In this document: positions 14,479 to 21,476 of the stretch, piece by piece
Numbering within the stretch: the first letter of the stretch is position 1
Layout of the letters: each line of letters opens with the position of its first letter
DNA from: a virus
Length of the DNA: 34,464 bases
Virus record (IMG/VR): IMGVR_UViG_3300042382_000181
Location: 1 to 34,464 of that record
Reading direction: 5' to 3' (one strand)
Notes under the pieces: model-generated
Database searches by the model: none
What the model was told of the DNA's origin: nothing
The model's input: the letters and a program-made list of their open reading frames with translations, nothing else
Position numbers and translations under genes: made by a program

Positions 14479-14523
14479 GTACCAAGTTCGGTAGTTGTGT
14501 ACCGAGTTCGGTAGTTTGGTCAA
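14479..14523 (-). promoter_or_regulatory. Early promoter with two operator palindromes
   Basis: On the minus strand, -35 TTGACC (14518-14523) and -10 TACACA (14496-14501) are 16 bases apart. The spacer contains operator B (14499-14514, minus CTACCGAACTCGGTAC). A second operator A lies at 14479-14494 (CTACCGAACTTGGTAC on the minus strand), exactly 20 bases away, two helical turns, over the expected transcription start. It would drive the 81-aa gene at 14461 and the early operon. The same operator design recurs at 14689-14704 and 15020-15035. Confidence 0.65.
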
Positions 14524-14663
14524 CGGCAAAAACTGCTGGCAACCGCTGCCAACAGGTTGATCAGGTCATAGACAGCCCTAGCCGCTTGGGAGTCCGTCCC
14601 AAGGTCTTGGCCGATCCGAATAAAAGCCAGGGCGTACATCGCGTTGTTCCAGGTGAGTTTCAC
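14520..14663 (-). CDS. Tiny 47-aa protein of the switch region
   Basis: A 48-codon frame starts with GTG at 14663 behind AAGGAGG (plus-strand 14668-14674), a strong ribosome site, and ends with TGA at 14520 inside the -35 box of the next promoter. The peptide MKLTWNNAMYALAFIRIGQD then LGTDSQAARAVYDLINLLAA is a helix-rich small protein. It has its own operator-bearing promoter upstream (14686-14713). No family is recognised. A role in the lysis-lysogeny decision is possible from context alone. Confidence 0.6.
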   Translation of the reverse strand: MKLTWNNAMYALAFIRIGQDLGTDSQAARAVYDLINLLAAVASSFCR

Positions 14664-14685
14664 AGTGCCTCCTTGCACGGTCGAG

Positions 14686-14713
14686 ATACTACCAAGTTCG
14701 GTAGTTCGTGCAA
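14686..14713 (-). promoter_or_regulatory. Promoter with operator in the spacer, for the 47-aa gene
   Basis: On the minus strand, -35 TTGCAC (14708-14713) and -10 TAGTAT (14686-14691) are separated by 16 bases. The spacer holds the palindrome CTACCGAACTTGGTAG (14689-14704). The expected start near 14679 gives a leader of about 16 bases with a strong ribosome site before GTG 14663. The design matches the promoters at 14479-14523 and 15017-15044. Confidence 0.65.
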
Positions 14714-14752
14714 GCGGAGTTCAGAAAAAATCTTTTCTGAGTTTCGCCCGTG

Positions 14753-15010
14753 CTAGGCGCTCTTCCGCGAGCCGCGTTTAGGCGCGGGCTTCGAGGGCTT
14801 CGCCTGCTTGGCCGCATTGGATCGGCTGGAGAGATTCTTCCTGAGGGCTGCGGCCTCGGAGCGATCGACCATCCAAGTCCATTCGTTGACTTGAAAGCCG
14901 CCCAGCCTTCCGGCCCGCAGTAGATGGCGAATCCATCCATCGGTGCAACCAGCAAGGTCGCAAGCCTCGGCTACAGAGATCCACTTGTTGTCAGGTGATG
15001 CCACGATCAT
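14753..15010 (-). CDS. Excisionase/MerR-like HTH protein, candidate switch regulator
   Basis: An 85-aa protein. Residues about 8-50 (KWISVAEACDLAGCTDGWIR then LLRAGRLGGFQVNEWTWMVD) are a classic HTH_17/excisionase-type winged helix: EA-a-L-gc, a basic recognition helix, Gly turn and W-x-V-D end. A basic Lys/Arg/Pro-rich tail follows. It lies divergent from the integrase, as excisionase or repressor genes do. An operator palindrome overlaps its own promoter, so autoregulation is likely. It may be the protein that binds the four CTACCG operators, or an excisionase; no CI-like repressor is recognised elsewhere. Confidence 0.7.
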   Translation of the reverse strand: MIVASPDNKWISVAEACDLAGCTDGWIRHLLRAGRLGGFQVNEWTWMVDRSEAAALRKNLSSRSNAAKQAKPSKPAPKRGSRKSA

Positions 15011-15016
15011 GCCTCC

Positions 15017-15044
15017 AATCTACCGACTACGGTAGGTCAGTCAA
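15017..15044 (-). promoter_or_regulatory. Promoter with operator for the HTH gene
   Basis: On the minus strand, -35 TTGACT (15039-15044) and -10 TAGATT (15017-15022) are 16 bases apart, with the perfect palindrome CTACCG-N4-CGGTAG (15020-15035) overlapping the spacer and -10. GGAGG at 15012-15016 precedes ATG 15010. The -10 lies so near the ATG that a transcript from this promoter would begin at about the start codon, so a leaderless message or a slightly different start is possible. Confidence 0.6.
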
Positions 15045-15240
15045 ACACCGCGAGGGTATTTGCCTTTGCAGATCAGCGTGCATAGCGTTGTGCTAGCAGC
15101 ACCGTCTGCCAGTGGAGCGGAGTCCACTTTACGTTTGGAAGCAGGGCAATCAGCTTAATCGGAAGGAAAGGATACCTGACGACCGCGCTACCCGGGAAGA
15201 GGTAGATACTGGGGGTGACCCCTCAACATGAGTAACTACC
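15045..15240. other. Intergenic region upstream of the integrase
   Basis: No gene is visible. It holds an inverted repeat AGTGGA/TCCACT around GCGGAG near 15112-15129, a CTACC-N8-GGTAG pair at 15188-15205 whose spacing differs from the operators, and a GGGG-TGA-CCCC hairpin just before the integrase. The attachment site attP and the integrase promoter would be expected here or just after the integrase, but neither could be fixed from the sequence. Confidence 0.4.
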
Positions 15241-16110
15241 ATGACGCTTTCGGATCTGTTTTCAGCGGAATATTCGCCACTTCGGAGGCTCGGGCAAAAG
15301 TCGATCAACTGCTACAACGTCAGCCTTCGCCACTTCGACAGACACTTGGGAAGAGCGGCAGAGCTTTCCGATTTGAGTGATTTAACGCTTTGCCGCTTCC
15401 TCGCGGAGCGTGAGCGAGAGACGTGCCGGGCGACTGCGGCACGCGATCGGGTCCAGATCCTTGCCCTGTGGCGATACGCAAGCCGAAAAAGGTACGTGGA
15501 GCAGTGGCCGGAGGTGCCGATTATCCGCGCCCCCTCACGTACTCCGACCGCCTACACCTCGCAGGAGGTTGCTTTTCTAATCCTTGAGGCGCGGAAGATG
15601 TCCGGTGCCGTGGACGGCATCGCGGCCGGGCTGTGGTGGTCGTCGCTTTTGCTGGTGCTTTGGGAGTCAGGCGCACGGATCACCGAGACAATGTCCGTGA
15701 AATGGCGGGAGGTCGATTTGACCGGCCAGCGGATTACGTTCCGGGCAGAGACTCGGAAAAACCAGACACGCGACATAACCCGCCAGATTTCGCCCCTAAC
15801 GGCCGATCTGCTGACCGGGCGAATCCGTATGGCTAACGAACTCGTTTGGCCGTGGGATCGCTCTCCGTGCCTTATTTGGAAGAGAATGCAGGGGATAGCC
15901 AAGCGGGCCAACGTCCAGTACCGTGGATTCCACGGAATTAGGCGGGCTGCAGTGTCCTACGTGGAGGCAGCGTGCCCTGGCGCCGGGCAGCGGTTGGCTG
16001 ATCATTCCAGCCCTGCTATCACAATCAAAAGCTACCTTGATCCTCGGATTGTGCCGCAGGGTCCGTCCGCAACGGATCTGCTGCCAAAACTAGATTTATC
16101 GGCTGAGTAA
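15241..16110 (+). CDS. int: Tyrosine-family site-specific integrase
   Basis: A 289-aa protein with an N-terminal SAM-like core-binding domain (about 1-95) and a C-terminal catalytic domain. The active-site residues are all visible: R146 in SGARITE, K173 in TRKNQTR, the HGIRR box (H231, R234), H255 in LADHSSPAIT and nucleophile Y265 in IKSYLDP. It would insert the phage into the host chromosome at attP/attB and, with a helper, excise it. It is the only plus-strand gene, divergent from the HTH gene and convergent with the late operon. No good ribosome site precedes ATG 15241. Confidence 0.9.
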   Translation: MTLSDLFSAEYSPLRRLGQKSINCYNVSLRHFDRHLGRAAELSDLSDLTLCRFLAERERETCRATAARDRVQILALWRYASRKRYVEQWPEVPIIRAPSRTPTAYTSQEVAFLILEARKMSGAVDGIAAGLWWSSLLLVLWESGARITETMSVKWREVDLTGQRITFRAETRKNQTRDITRQISPLTADLLTGRIRMANELVWPWDRSPCLIWKRMQGIAKRANVQYRGFHGIRRAAVSYVEAACPGAGQRLADHSSPAITIKSYLDPRIVPQGPSATDLLPKLDLSAE

Positions 16111-16171
16111 TAGATTTTCCTCCGCGAAGCACACTGGCCTCGTTGGAAAAATCCGATCGCTGAACAGCGGG

Positions 16172-16207
16172 GGCGGCGCGGAGGGAAAGGATAAGCCCCG
16201 CGCCGCC
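16172..16207. terminator. GC hairpin between convergent integrase and late operon
   Basis: Perfect arms GGCGGCGCGG (16172-16181) and CCGCGCCGCC (16198-16207) flank a 16-base loop. It stands between the stop of the integrase (16110) and the end of the late operon (16224), where a two-way terminator is expected. No T-run follows on either strand, so factor-independent termination is uncertain. Confidence 0.45.
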
Positions 16208-16223
16208 ACGCCCGCCGTCCGGC

Positions 16224-16424
16224 TCATTGTTCCTGTGGCCGCTGGATGTTCTCACGGGCCGCAAGCATCACCAGCAGCCGCTCCCGCTCCTCCAGTAGTC
16301 TGCCGATCATGCGGGCCGCTGTGCCGTTGCTCGCGGTCCATGAGTTGCTCGGGCCGTGGCGGTTCACCCACAGCCACGCTTCCTGTGCCTCGGCTTCGCT
16401 GTACGGCACGCGGGCTTCGTTCAC
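16224..16424 (-). CDS. Hypothetical small helical protein
   Basis: A 66-aa protein beginning MNEARVPYSEAEAQEAWLWV, mostly helical with an Arg/Glu-rich C-terminal helix (MIGRLLEERERLLVMLAARE). It starts in a four-base overlap with the MazG/Nmad1-like gene. It is the last gene of the late operon before the terminator hairpin. No motif is recognised. Confidence 0.6.
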   Translation of the reverse strand: MNEARVPYSEAEAQEAWLWVNRHGPSNSWTASNGTAARMIGRLLEERERLLVMLAARENIQRPQEQ

Positions 16425-16885
16425 TGTTGGGCCTCGCGGTACAGCACCAGGGCGATTGCGGCGTAGGCCGCGAGATCCAGCAGCGTGTCTTCAACGCCGT
16501 CGAACTCGACTTCGCCACGCCGGAAGAAACTCCTGAGCCGGTGCATTTTGTCGCTCATTCGCAGCACGCACCCAGCGTAGGCAGGCACGTTGATGACATC
16601 AGCCGAGTTGCGGATGTTCGACAGGGCATCTTCATCGCAGCCGTAGTCGAGCGTCTTGCGAAAGTGCAGATTTCTTATCTCGTCCAGCACGGAAACGAAC
16701 GCTTCCGATCCCGGCCGCAGCCCTTCGCCCAAGAGCCCGTCGCCCTTCAGACGTTCGGCGTACTTGGCGGCGCTGGCCTCGGTGGCTGCCTTCCATCCCG
16801 GCCTTGTCCCTTCGCAGCAGCTGCCCGCCAGGCGTTCTTCAACCGCGTTTCGCAGTGCGGCGTTTTCCAGTTCCAGTGTGTTCAT
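16421..16885 (-). CDS. DUF1599/Nmad1-like nucleotide-metabolism protein
   Basis: A 154-aa protein. The second half, from FRKTLDYGCDEDALSNIRNS through LRMSDKMHRLRSFFR to DTLLDLAAYAAIALVLYRE, matches the all-helical DUF1599 pattern (nucleotide modification associated domain 1), related to MazG-type nucleotide pyrophosphohydrolases. Such proteins act on nucleotides, often in phages with altered bases. The N-terminal 50 residues are a helical extension. It is linked by ATGA overlaps to the phosphoesterase gene and the small terminal gene. Substrate unknown. Confidence 0.65.
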   Translation of the reverse strand: MNTLELENAALRNAVEERLAGSCCEGTRPGWKAATEASAAKYAERLKGDGLLGEGLRPGSEAFVSVLDEIRNLHFRKTLDYGCDEDALSNIRNSADVINVPAYAGCVLRMSDKMHRLRSFFRRGEVEFDGVEDTLLDLAAYAAIALVLYREAQQ

Positions 16886-18057
16886 AACTTTCCCTTCGGG
16901 CTTGCAACGTGCATGGCAGTAAGTCCGCCATCCGGTGCGTAGAGGAAAGTCTCCATTGCCTGTCTAGCGCCGATGAATCCGTTGACGCTGTGCCAATCAT
17001 CCGGCGGGCACAGAGCCGGTGCCGTTCGCACGATCACACCGTCGAGCGTTTCGATCGGTCGCTGCCACTCCGCAGCCTGCGAATGGAAATGGCCCGTGTG
17101 CCATTCTCGGTATGGGCACTGGCTCCACTGCTGCGATGCTTCTAGCGCCATGATCTGTGGCAGTTTGCGCTTTGCCCGATTTCCATGAACGAAGCCGAGT
17201 AGCGTTTTTCCCTCGGCAAGATACTGCCTGCCGGTGAAGTCTGGTTTGACAGTGACCCGCCTATCGTTTCGGAACCGCTCTTGCATGATGCGCTGAAAGG
17301 TCCAACTTAAAACCTCATCGTGATTTCCGTTGACGATCACCACGTCCGTGGGCACCGTCTCCGCTGATCGCTCGACAATCGCCAGCAACGAGTCGCAACC
17401 CACGGCGATCATCTTCTGGAGTCGCCCGTCTCGCTCTAGCGGCGTGCCGCTGGTCGTCGTCCCCGTTGGCGTGTCGTAGTGGAAGAGGTCGCCAAGGAAA
17501 GCAATCGTGCGGCGAGTGGGCTTGTGGGCTTCTCCCACCGCGAGCAGTTCGCGGCCCGCGTTTCCGACCAGCAGCTCGGCCTGGTCGAGATCGTAGTCGT
17601 CACCGCCGGTTGTCTTGCCCCATGCGTATTTTCCGAAGTGGCAATCAGCCACCACAAGCACTTGCCACAGCCGGTCACGCTTGGGAGCCTTGACAGTTTT
17701 GGTCAAGGGCCGCCGCAGTTCCTTCTTCGCCGCGTCGATCATCGCCTCGACACACTCCATCGTTGTCGGCCCGCCCTTCGGCTTGAGCCTGACGAACACG
17801 CGGTGCAGTTCCAGCGTCGAGCCGTCGCCGTCACCGCACTCCCACTTCGTTGCCTCGCTGGCTGCGATCTCGAATCGGCTCATGTCCGCTTCGATATGCC
17901 GCAGCAAATCTTCGACGGTCTTGATACGCCGCGACGTGCTTCGGGCTTCCAGCGTGTCGCCGCTCTGCGATTGCGTCACCTGCTCCGCGTCGGCAGCGGG
18001 CTTCGGTGGCGGGAGTTTCGCAGCCACGCTCTGACTCAGCGTTGCTTTTTTAGCCAT
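16882..18057 (-). CDS. Calcineurin-like metallophosphoesterase
   Basis: A 391-aa protein. Residues 1-125 are a helical, partly disordered extension. The catalytic domain shows all five metal motifs: VVADCHFG (D138, H140), LGDLFHYD (GD 189-190, D195), NGNHDE (GNHD 244-247), FVHGN (H291) and TGHFHS (GHFH 322-325). It would cleave phosphoester bonds with two metals, either in DNA ends (SbcD/Mre11-like) or small nucleotides. No SbcC-like ATPase is present. Its neighbours are a small helical protein and the MazG/Nmad1-like protein, so nucleotide or DNA processing is likely. Confidence 0.8.
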   Translation of the reverse strand: MAKKATLSQSVAAKLPPPKPAADAEQVTQSQSGDTLEARSTSRRIKTVEDLLRHIEADMSRFEIAASEATKWECGDGDGSTLELHRVFVRLKPKGGPTTMECVEAMIDAAKKELRRPLTKTVKAPKRDRLWQVLVVADCHFGKYAWGKTTGGDDYDLDQAELLVGNAGRELLAVGEAHKPTRRTIAFLGDLFHYDTPTGTTTSGTPLERDGRLQKMIAVGCDSLLAIVERSAETVPTDVVIVNGNHDEVLSWTFQRIMQERFRNDRRVTVKPDFTGRQYLAEGKTLLGFVHGNRAKRKLPQIMALEASQQWSQCPYREWHTGHFHSQAAEWQRPIETLDGVIVRTAPALCPPDDWHSVNGFIGARQAMETFLYAPDGGLTAMHVASPKGKL

Positions 18058-18290
18058 GCGATTACAGCCTGCACGCCGCCGGTTTCCCAGTTGCGTTCCT
18101 TGGCCGCCTCCAGTATTGCCAGAGCGTAGGCCCGCGTCTGGTGGGTGTTCGGGTTATAAGCCTCACGCACCGCAGACAGTTCCGCTTGAGCGTCAGCGGG
18201 CAGCCGATCAAACCACGTTTTGAATCCTGGCTTGCCGTTCGACGCCCGCGCGAGCACGTCATCAAGCAGGCTTGGTTTTGCCTTTCCCAC
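18036..18290 (-). CDS. Hypothetical small protein paired with the phosphoesterase
   Basis: An 84-aa basic, helical protein starting with GTG at 18290, with AAAGGAG six bases upstream. The sequence MGKAKPSLLDDVLARASNGK and later RAYALAILEAAKERNWETGG, ending VIAWLKKQR, resembles small phage proteins with a HTH-like end and may bind DNA. It overlaps the phosphoesterase gene by 22 bases, so they are probably translated together. No established function. Confidence 0.65.
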   Translation of the reverse strand: MGKAKPSLLDDVLARASNGKPGFKTWFDRLPADAQAELSAVREAYNPNTHQTRAYALAILEAAKERNWETGGVQAVIAWLKKQR

Positions 18291-18453
18291 GCTTGGCTCC
18301 TTTCGTCGGCTTCTTCACTGAGCGCCGCAGGTACACCATGCCGTCATCGTCAGGAATGCCGCCGCCAGCGGGTGCGTCGTCCTCTTCGTCGAGCGGCGAA
18401 GCGTCGAACTCAGGCTTCGTCGCTGCCTTCGGCTGTGGCGGCTTGCGTGGCAT
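18262..18453 (-). CDS. Hypothetical small disordered protein
   Basis: A 63-aa chain beginning MPRKPPQPKAATKPEFDASP, with an acidic middle (LDEEDDAPAGGG) and a basic end (KKPTKGAKRGKGKTKPA). It looks mostly disordered. It overlaps the end of the 147-aa gene by 44 bases and the next gene by 29. AAAGGA precedes ATG 18453. It may be a small late or DNA-binding accessory protein; no motif is seen. Confidence 0.5.
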   Translation of the reverse strand: MPRKPPQPKAATKPEFDASPLDEEDDAPAGGGIPDDDGMVYLRRSVKKPTKGAKRGKGKTKPA

Positions 18454-18853
18454 CCGGCGCGTTCCTTTCGCCGTCCACAGTAGCGGACTTGTCAAAGGCT
18501 GGGCCAAAATAAAAATCAGCGACGGCGTTCAATAAGCCCTCCACTCGATGCTGCTGCTTGAAGCCCCACTCATTTAATTGGCTTTGCCTAGCTGCACACC
18601 CGCAGTCTTTTGCGCCGGATGCCGCCGCAACCCGCTCTTTTGTAATGCCGACTGCTGCTAGCATCGCGCCCACTGAATCGCCTAGCCTTACCTTGGGCAG
18701 TGACAATCTTTTCTTGCCTTGCATCGAAACTAATTCGGCAAAGCCGCTAGGGCCGCCAACCTTCGCAAAGCATGTTCGCATTACACCCGGCGACAATATC
18801 TTGCCGCAGGAAACGCAAGCGTCAGAATCCCCACGCGAGCATAGGACGCTCAT
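18410..18853 (-). CDS. Putative zinc-binding late protein
   Basis: A 147-aa protein. The N-terminal part has a CVSCGK pair and a later Cys (RTCF), with KDCGCAARQSQLNEWG near the middle, a Cys-x-Cys motif often seen in small phage/host proteins of this layout (GITKERV followed by DCGC and RQ-x2-LN). It may bind a metal. It follows the Cys-rich membrane-anchored gene in an ATGA overlap and ends within the next gene. The function is unknown; a tail or host-interaction accessory is possible. Confidence 0.55.
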   Translation of the reverse strand: MSVLCSRGDSDACVSCGKILSPGVMRTCFAKVGGPSGFAELVSMQGKKRLSLPKVRLGDSVGAMLAAVGITKERVAAASGAKDCGCAARQSQLNEWGFKQQHRVEGLLNAVADFYFGPAFDKSATVDGERNAPDATQAATAEGSDEA

Positions 18854-19665
18854 TCAACAAACTCAATTTCTACTGATCCGTTACAGCAGTCAGGCGTGAC
18901 GTTTACAACGTAGAAATGCCCGATGTCAGTAAGTGATAACTTTGTGAGATCCTCCGCTATAGACGAAGAAGTACAAGCGAACATATCCACGCAAGCGCTC
19001 AGGTTCTTGATAAAGGTCGTGTAAAATATTTCTGGCGTTTGATATTCGCGTGTCGAACAATTAGGGACCTCTGTGCCTGGTATAAGTATCCTCGTCGCGC
19101 CTGATTTTGTCTTAGCTCTGACGTGCAGCGTCCACTGAACTTTGCCTGCAACATTGCATAGTGCATTTTCGTAATAGACAGCGATGTACTCGACTTGCGC
19201 GCCAGGATTAGAGTAAGCGTAGTAGCATGCGCCGCACGGGCGGCCGTGGCGAAATACACCATCGAAACAGCTGCCGCTTGTTTTTTCCAGTTCATATGTC
19301 CCGTTTCCTGCCGAAATGAATCCGCAGTCAATGCGAAAGCAACTCCTGCAAGAACCGGCCGGGCCTACATCAGTTGCCTCTAGGCAATCATTAAAACCAC
19401 CGCTTCCACTGTTGCAGTTGAAAAGATTGCTTGTCCTGTAGTGGTAGCCGTCTTGCAAGCCAGCCCACGTCAGCTTTGTCTTAAGGGAGCACGGAGCTGG
19501 CGAATCTGGAGAGCATCCGCCTAGACATGAGCAAGAACAACACGGAGAGCAACTAGATCCGAGCATGATGCCGACAGGGTACATTCCAGCAGCGAACGCA
19601 AGCACCAACCACGCCAGGAGCGAAGAAGGATCGAATGACGATATAGCGGCGAGTAGGTCAAACAT
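18850..19665 (-). CDS. Cys-rich protein with N-terminal membrane segment, distal tail region
   Basis: A 271-aa protein. Residues about 15-36 (LLAWLVLAFAAGMYPVGIML) form a membrane segment, followed by a dense Cys cluster (SSCSPCCSCSCLGGC) and about 21 Cys in all. The rest is beta-rich with evenly spread Cys pairs. That number of Cys suggests disulfides or metal sites in an exposed protein, such as a tail-tip or fibre protein. I chose ATG 19665, which overlaps the stop (TGATG) and has GGAG five bases upstream; GTG 19671 is an alternative. No homologous family can be named with confidence. Confidence 0.65.
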   Translation of the reverse strand: MFDLLAAISSFDPSSLLAWLVLAFAAGMYPVGIMLGSSCSPCCSCSCLGGCSPDSPAPCSLKTKLTWAGLQDGYHYRTSNLFNCNSGSGGFNDCLEATDVGPAGSCRSCFRIDCGFISAGNGTYELEKTSGSCFDGVFRHGRPCGACYYAYSNPGAQVEYIAVYYENALCNVAGKVQWTLHVRAKTKSGATRILIPGTEVPNCSTREYQTPEIFYTTFIKNLSACVDMFACTSSSIAEDLTKLSLTDIGHFYVVNVTPDCCNGSVEIEFVE

Positions 19666-20222
19666 CAGCACTCCGCAGCGATAAGTTCCCAGTCCATGCC
19701 GTCACGCCCGACGGTGCAATTCTTTGTAGCCGTGCCGGTTATTGTTGCGTGGCGGTTCAGTGCGGTAACGCTGCCGCCGTTGGAAAGCACGATTGTCTTA
19801 AGGGTGGTTTTTGTCCACGGAGCGGTAAACGTTCCTCGCTTTACGTTGTGCTCCAATGCAGACACAAGGAACCACGCCGTGCCTTCCTTTGAAATCTCGC
19901 AGTCGTATGGTCCCGTCCCGATGTCGGGCAGGTGAAAAGTGAGGTTTTTTGCAGAAACAGTGTTGGGCGTGGTGGTTTGGTATTTTAGCGTCAGCGTTTT
20001 TTCGTCTGTTGCATGAGTCCCCCACGAACCGGTAAACGTGCAGACCCGAAAGGTCTTTGCACCAGCAGCACCAGGTGCCGAGCCGAAGTAGATGCCCGGC
20101 GTGTCCCGGTCGCCACCTTCAACCTGGCGTACTGCCTTGGCGATCCGTTCCGCAGCGGGCCGCGTAAACGTCACCCGCTCAGTGCGTGCTGCTTTGCCGT
20201 CTGGTTTCTGTGCCACGGTCAA
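19665..20222 (-). CDS. Putative distal tail/baseplate structural protein
   Basis: A 185-aa protein from a TTG start (20222) in a TTGA overlap with the preceding gene. It begins MTVAQKPDGKAARTERVTFT, has a helix RPAAERIAKAVRQVEGGDRD, then a beta-rich region (TFTGSWGTHATDEKT). Its place after tape measure and other tail genes suggests a tail-tip or fibre-attachment part. No known domain is certain. Confidence 0.6.
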   Translation of the reverse strand: MTVAQKPDGKAARTERVTFTRPAAERIAKAVRQVEGGDRDTPGIYFGSAPGAAGAKTFRVCTFTGSWGTHATDEKTLTLKYQTTTPNTVSAKNLTFHLPDIGTGPYDCEISKEGTAWFLVSALEHNVKRGTFTAPWTKTTLKTIVLSNGGSVTALNRHATITGTATKNCTVGRDGMDWELIAAEC

Positions 20223-20587
20223 TCCTCGTAGACGGTGAGCACGAGCCGAGTACCAGCAACGGCAGAGCTCGCCGCGTAGTCACCGGCTGCCAGCCGCAAC
20301 ACGGCAGCCTCGCCTGCCTTCAAGCGGACTGTTTCGTACAGAGATCCGCCCGAGTACCGGCCAAAGCTCACGGTGTGCGTGGTCTCCGTTGCCAGCGATC
20401 TTGCGAACGCCAGGCCAACGCTGCCGAGCGTTGCCGTAGAGATCTGCGTAACCGCCGTTCCAAGGTTGAGCGTCACGCTGAGAACGCCAGCGGTGGCAAT
20501 GTCCGCAGTGATGCCCGATGCGGCAAACGACTGCGACAACGCACCCTTTTGCACCTGGCCGGTGATCGTGTAGTTGATGTCTGCCAT
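20219..20587 (-). CDS. Putative tail structural protein, beta-rich
   Basis: A 122-aa protein. The true start is ATG 20587 (MADINYTITGQVQKGALSQS); the longer frame runs upstream into the neighbouring gene. It is Ala/Thr-rich and beta-strand-rich (SVTLNLGTAVTQIS, YETVRLKAGEAAVLRLAAGD), like small jelly-roll tail or head-decoration proteins. It overlaps the next gene by four bases. By position it belongs to the distal tail. Confidence 0.6.
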   Translation of the reverse strand: MADINYTITGQVQKGALSQSFAASGITADIATAGVLSVTLNLGTAVTQISTATLGSVGLAFARSLATETTHTVSFGRYSGGSLYETVRLKAGEAAVLRLAAGDYAASSAVAGTRLVLTVYED

Positions 20588-20598
20588 GCGAAAAACTC

Positions 20599-21474
20599 CT
20601 AGAAAGGTGGCGTGCCGAAGTACGGGGCAAAGGCAATGGCTTGATGGACGCGGCGAAGCAACTGATCTGGAACCCCTTCGCCACCTGGGTACTTCATGTT
20701 TCCGGTTGAAGTCAGCGCCTGCGGCGAAGATGCGTCCACCTTTTCGCTTGATCCCGGTTCGCCCGCATAAGCCCAGCACCTGCGCTTCTGTCCGCTTTCG
20801 ATGTAGTGCCATCCGACGTGCGGCAACTTCATGATCCAACCGCTCGACCGATAGACAAGCTCCACGCTAACGGACCAGTAATTAATTTCCACGCCGTTGA
20901 CCACTTCTGTTTGCTGCTGGCCGCTGATTCCTTGGCACAGCCAGGTGTAAGCAGCACCGCCTAAGTAGGGCGAAGAGTTGATAGAGTTCGTCACGCTGGC
21001 GGCAATCTCCAGCGGAAAGGCCGCCCTGTTGCCACTGATGCTTGCCTTAATCTCGCCTTCAACGGCTTGCGCTCCCTCAATAAAGTCGCCCGCAGCGTTG
21101 ACGAGCGGCCGGATGTCTGCGTTTCCAGACTCTCCGTGATAGTAAAAAAGAGCCGGAACCGCTGCGCTGGACACCGAGAACGACCACACATCCTTGCGTG
21201 AAAGCGGATTTGTTTCTCTGTCTTTCGGCGTTTCGTAACTGTAAGAAACTTCCGCGTGAAACGAATCCGTTTCATTCACCGCAACATTCGTGCAAAACAA
21301 ATATGAGAACTCAGGGTGCTGTGCACCGTGAAAGATGCCAACAGCGTTGATGATTTGCTGCGTGGCCGTTGCGCCGTCCAGCGTGCAGACGTACTTGATC
21401 TCGGCAGTTGGTGCTTCGCCAAACTTGTGCGACAGGACACGCGGAAGAACTTCGCGGTAGGAGAGTACAGCCAT
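20599..21474 (-). CDS. Putative distal tail protein
   Basis: A 291-aa protein starting two bases after the tape-measure stop, where siphophages encode distal tail proteins (Dit). It begins MAVLSYREVLPRVLSHKFGE and is mostly beta with DVWSFSVSSAA and INYWSVSVELVYRSSGW segments. No catalytic motif. It is probably a structural tail-tip or adaptor protein; a true Dit assignment would need structure comparison. Confidence 0.6.
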   Translation of the reverse strand: MAVLSYREVLPRVLSHKFGEAPTAEIKYVCTLDGATATQQIINAVGIFHGAQHPEFSYLFCTNVAVNETDSFHAEVSYSYETPKDRETNPLSRKDVWSFSVSSAAVPALFYYHGESGNADIRPLVNAAGDFIEGAQAVEGEIKASISGNRAAFPLEIAASVTNSINSSPYLGGAAYTWLCQGISGQQQTEVVNGVEINYWSVSVELVYRSSGWIMKLPHVGWHYIESGQKRRCWAYAGEPGSSEKVDASSPQALTSTGNMKYPGGEGVPDQLLRRVHQAIAFAPYFGTPPF

Positions 21475-21476
21475 GG

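Noticed and set aside
14134-14529. 131-aa minus ORF covering the 81-aa gene
   Set aside because: It runs across two operators, a promoter and a terminator, and has Arg/Ser/Thr-rich shadow composition. The 81-aa frame has the better ribosome site.
15188-15205. Fifth operator upstream of the integrase (CTACC-N8-GGTAG)
   Set aside because: The half-site spacing is 8 rather than 6 and the inner CG bases are missing. It may be chance.
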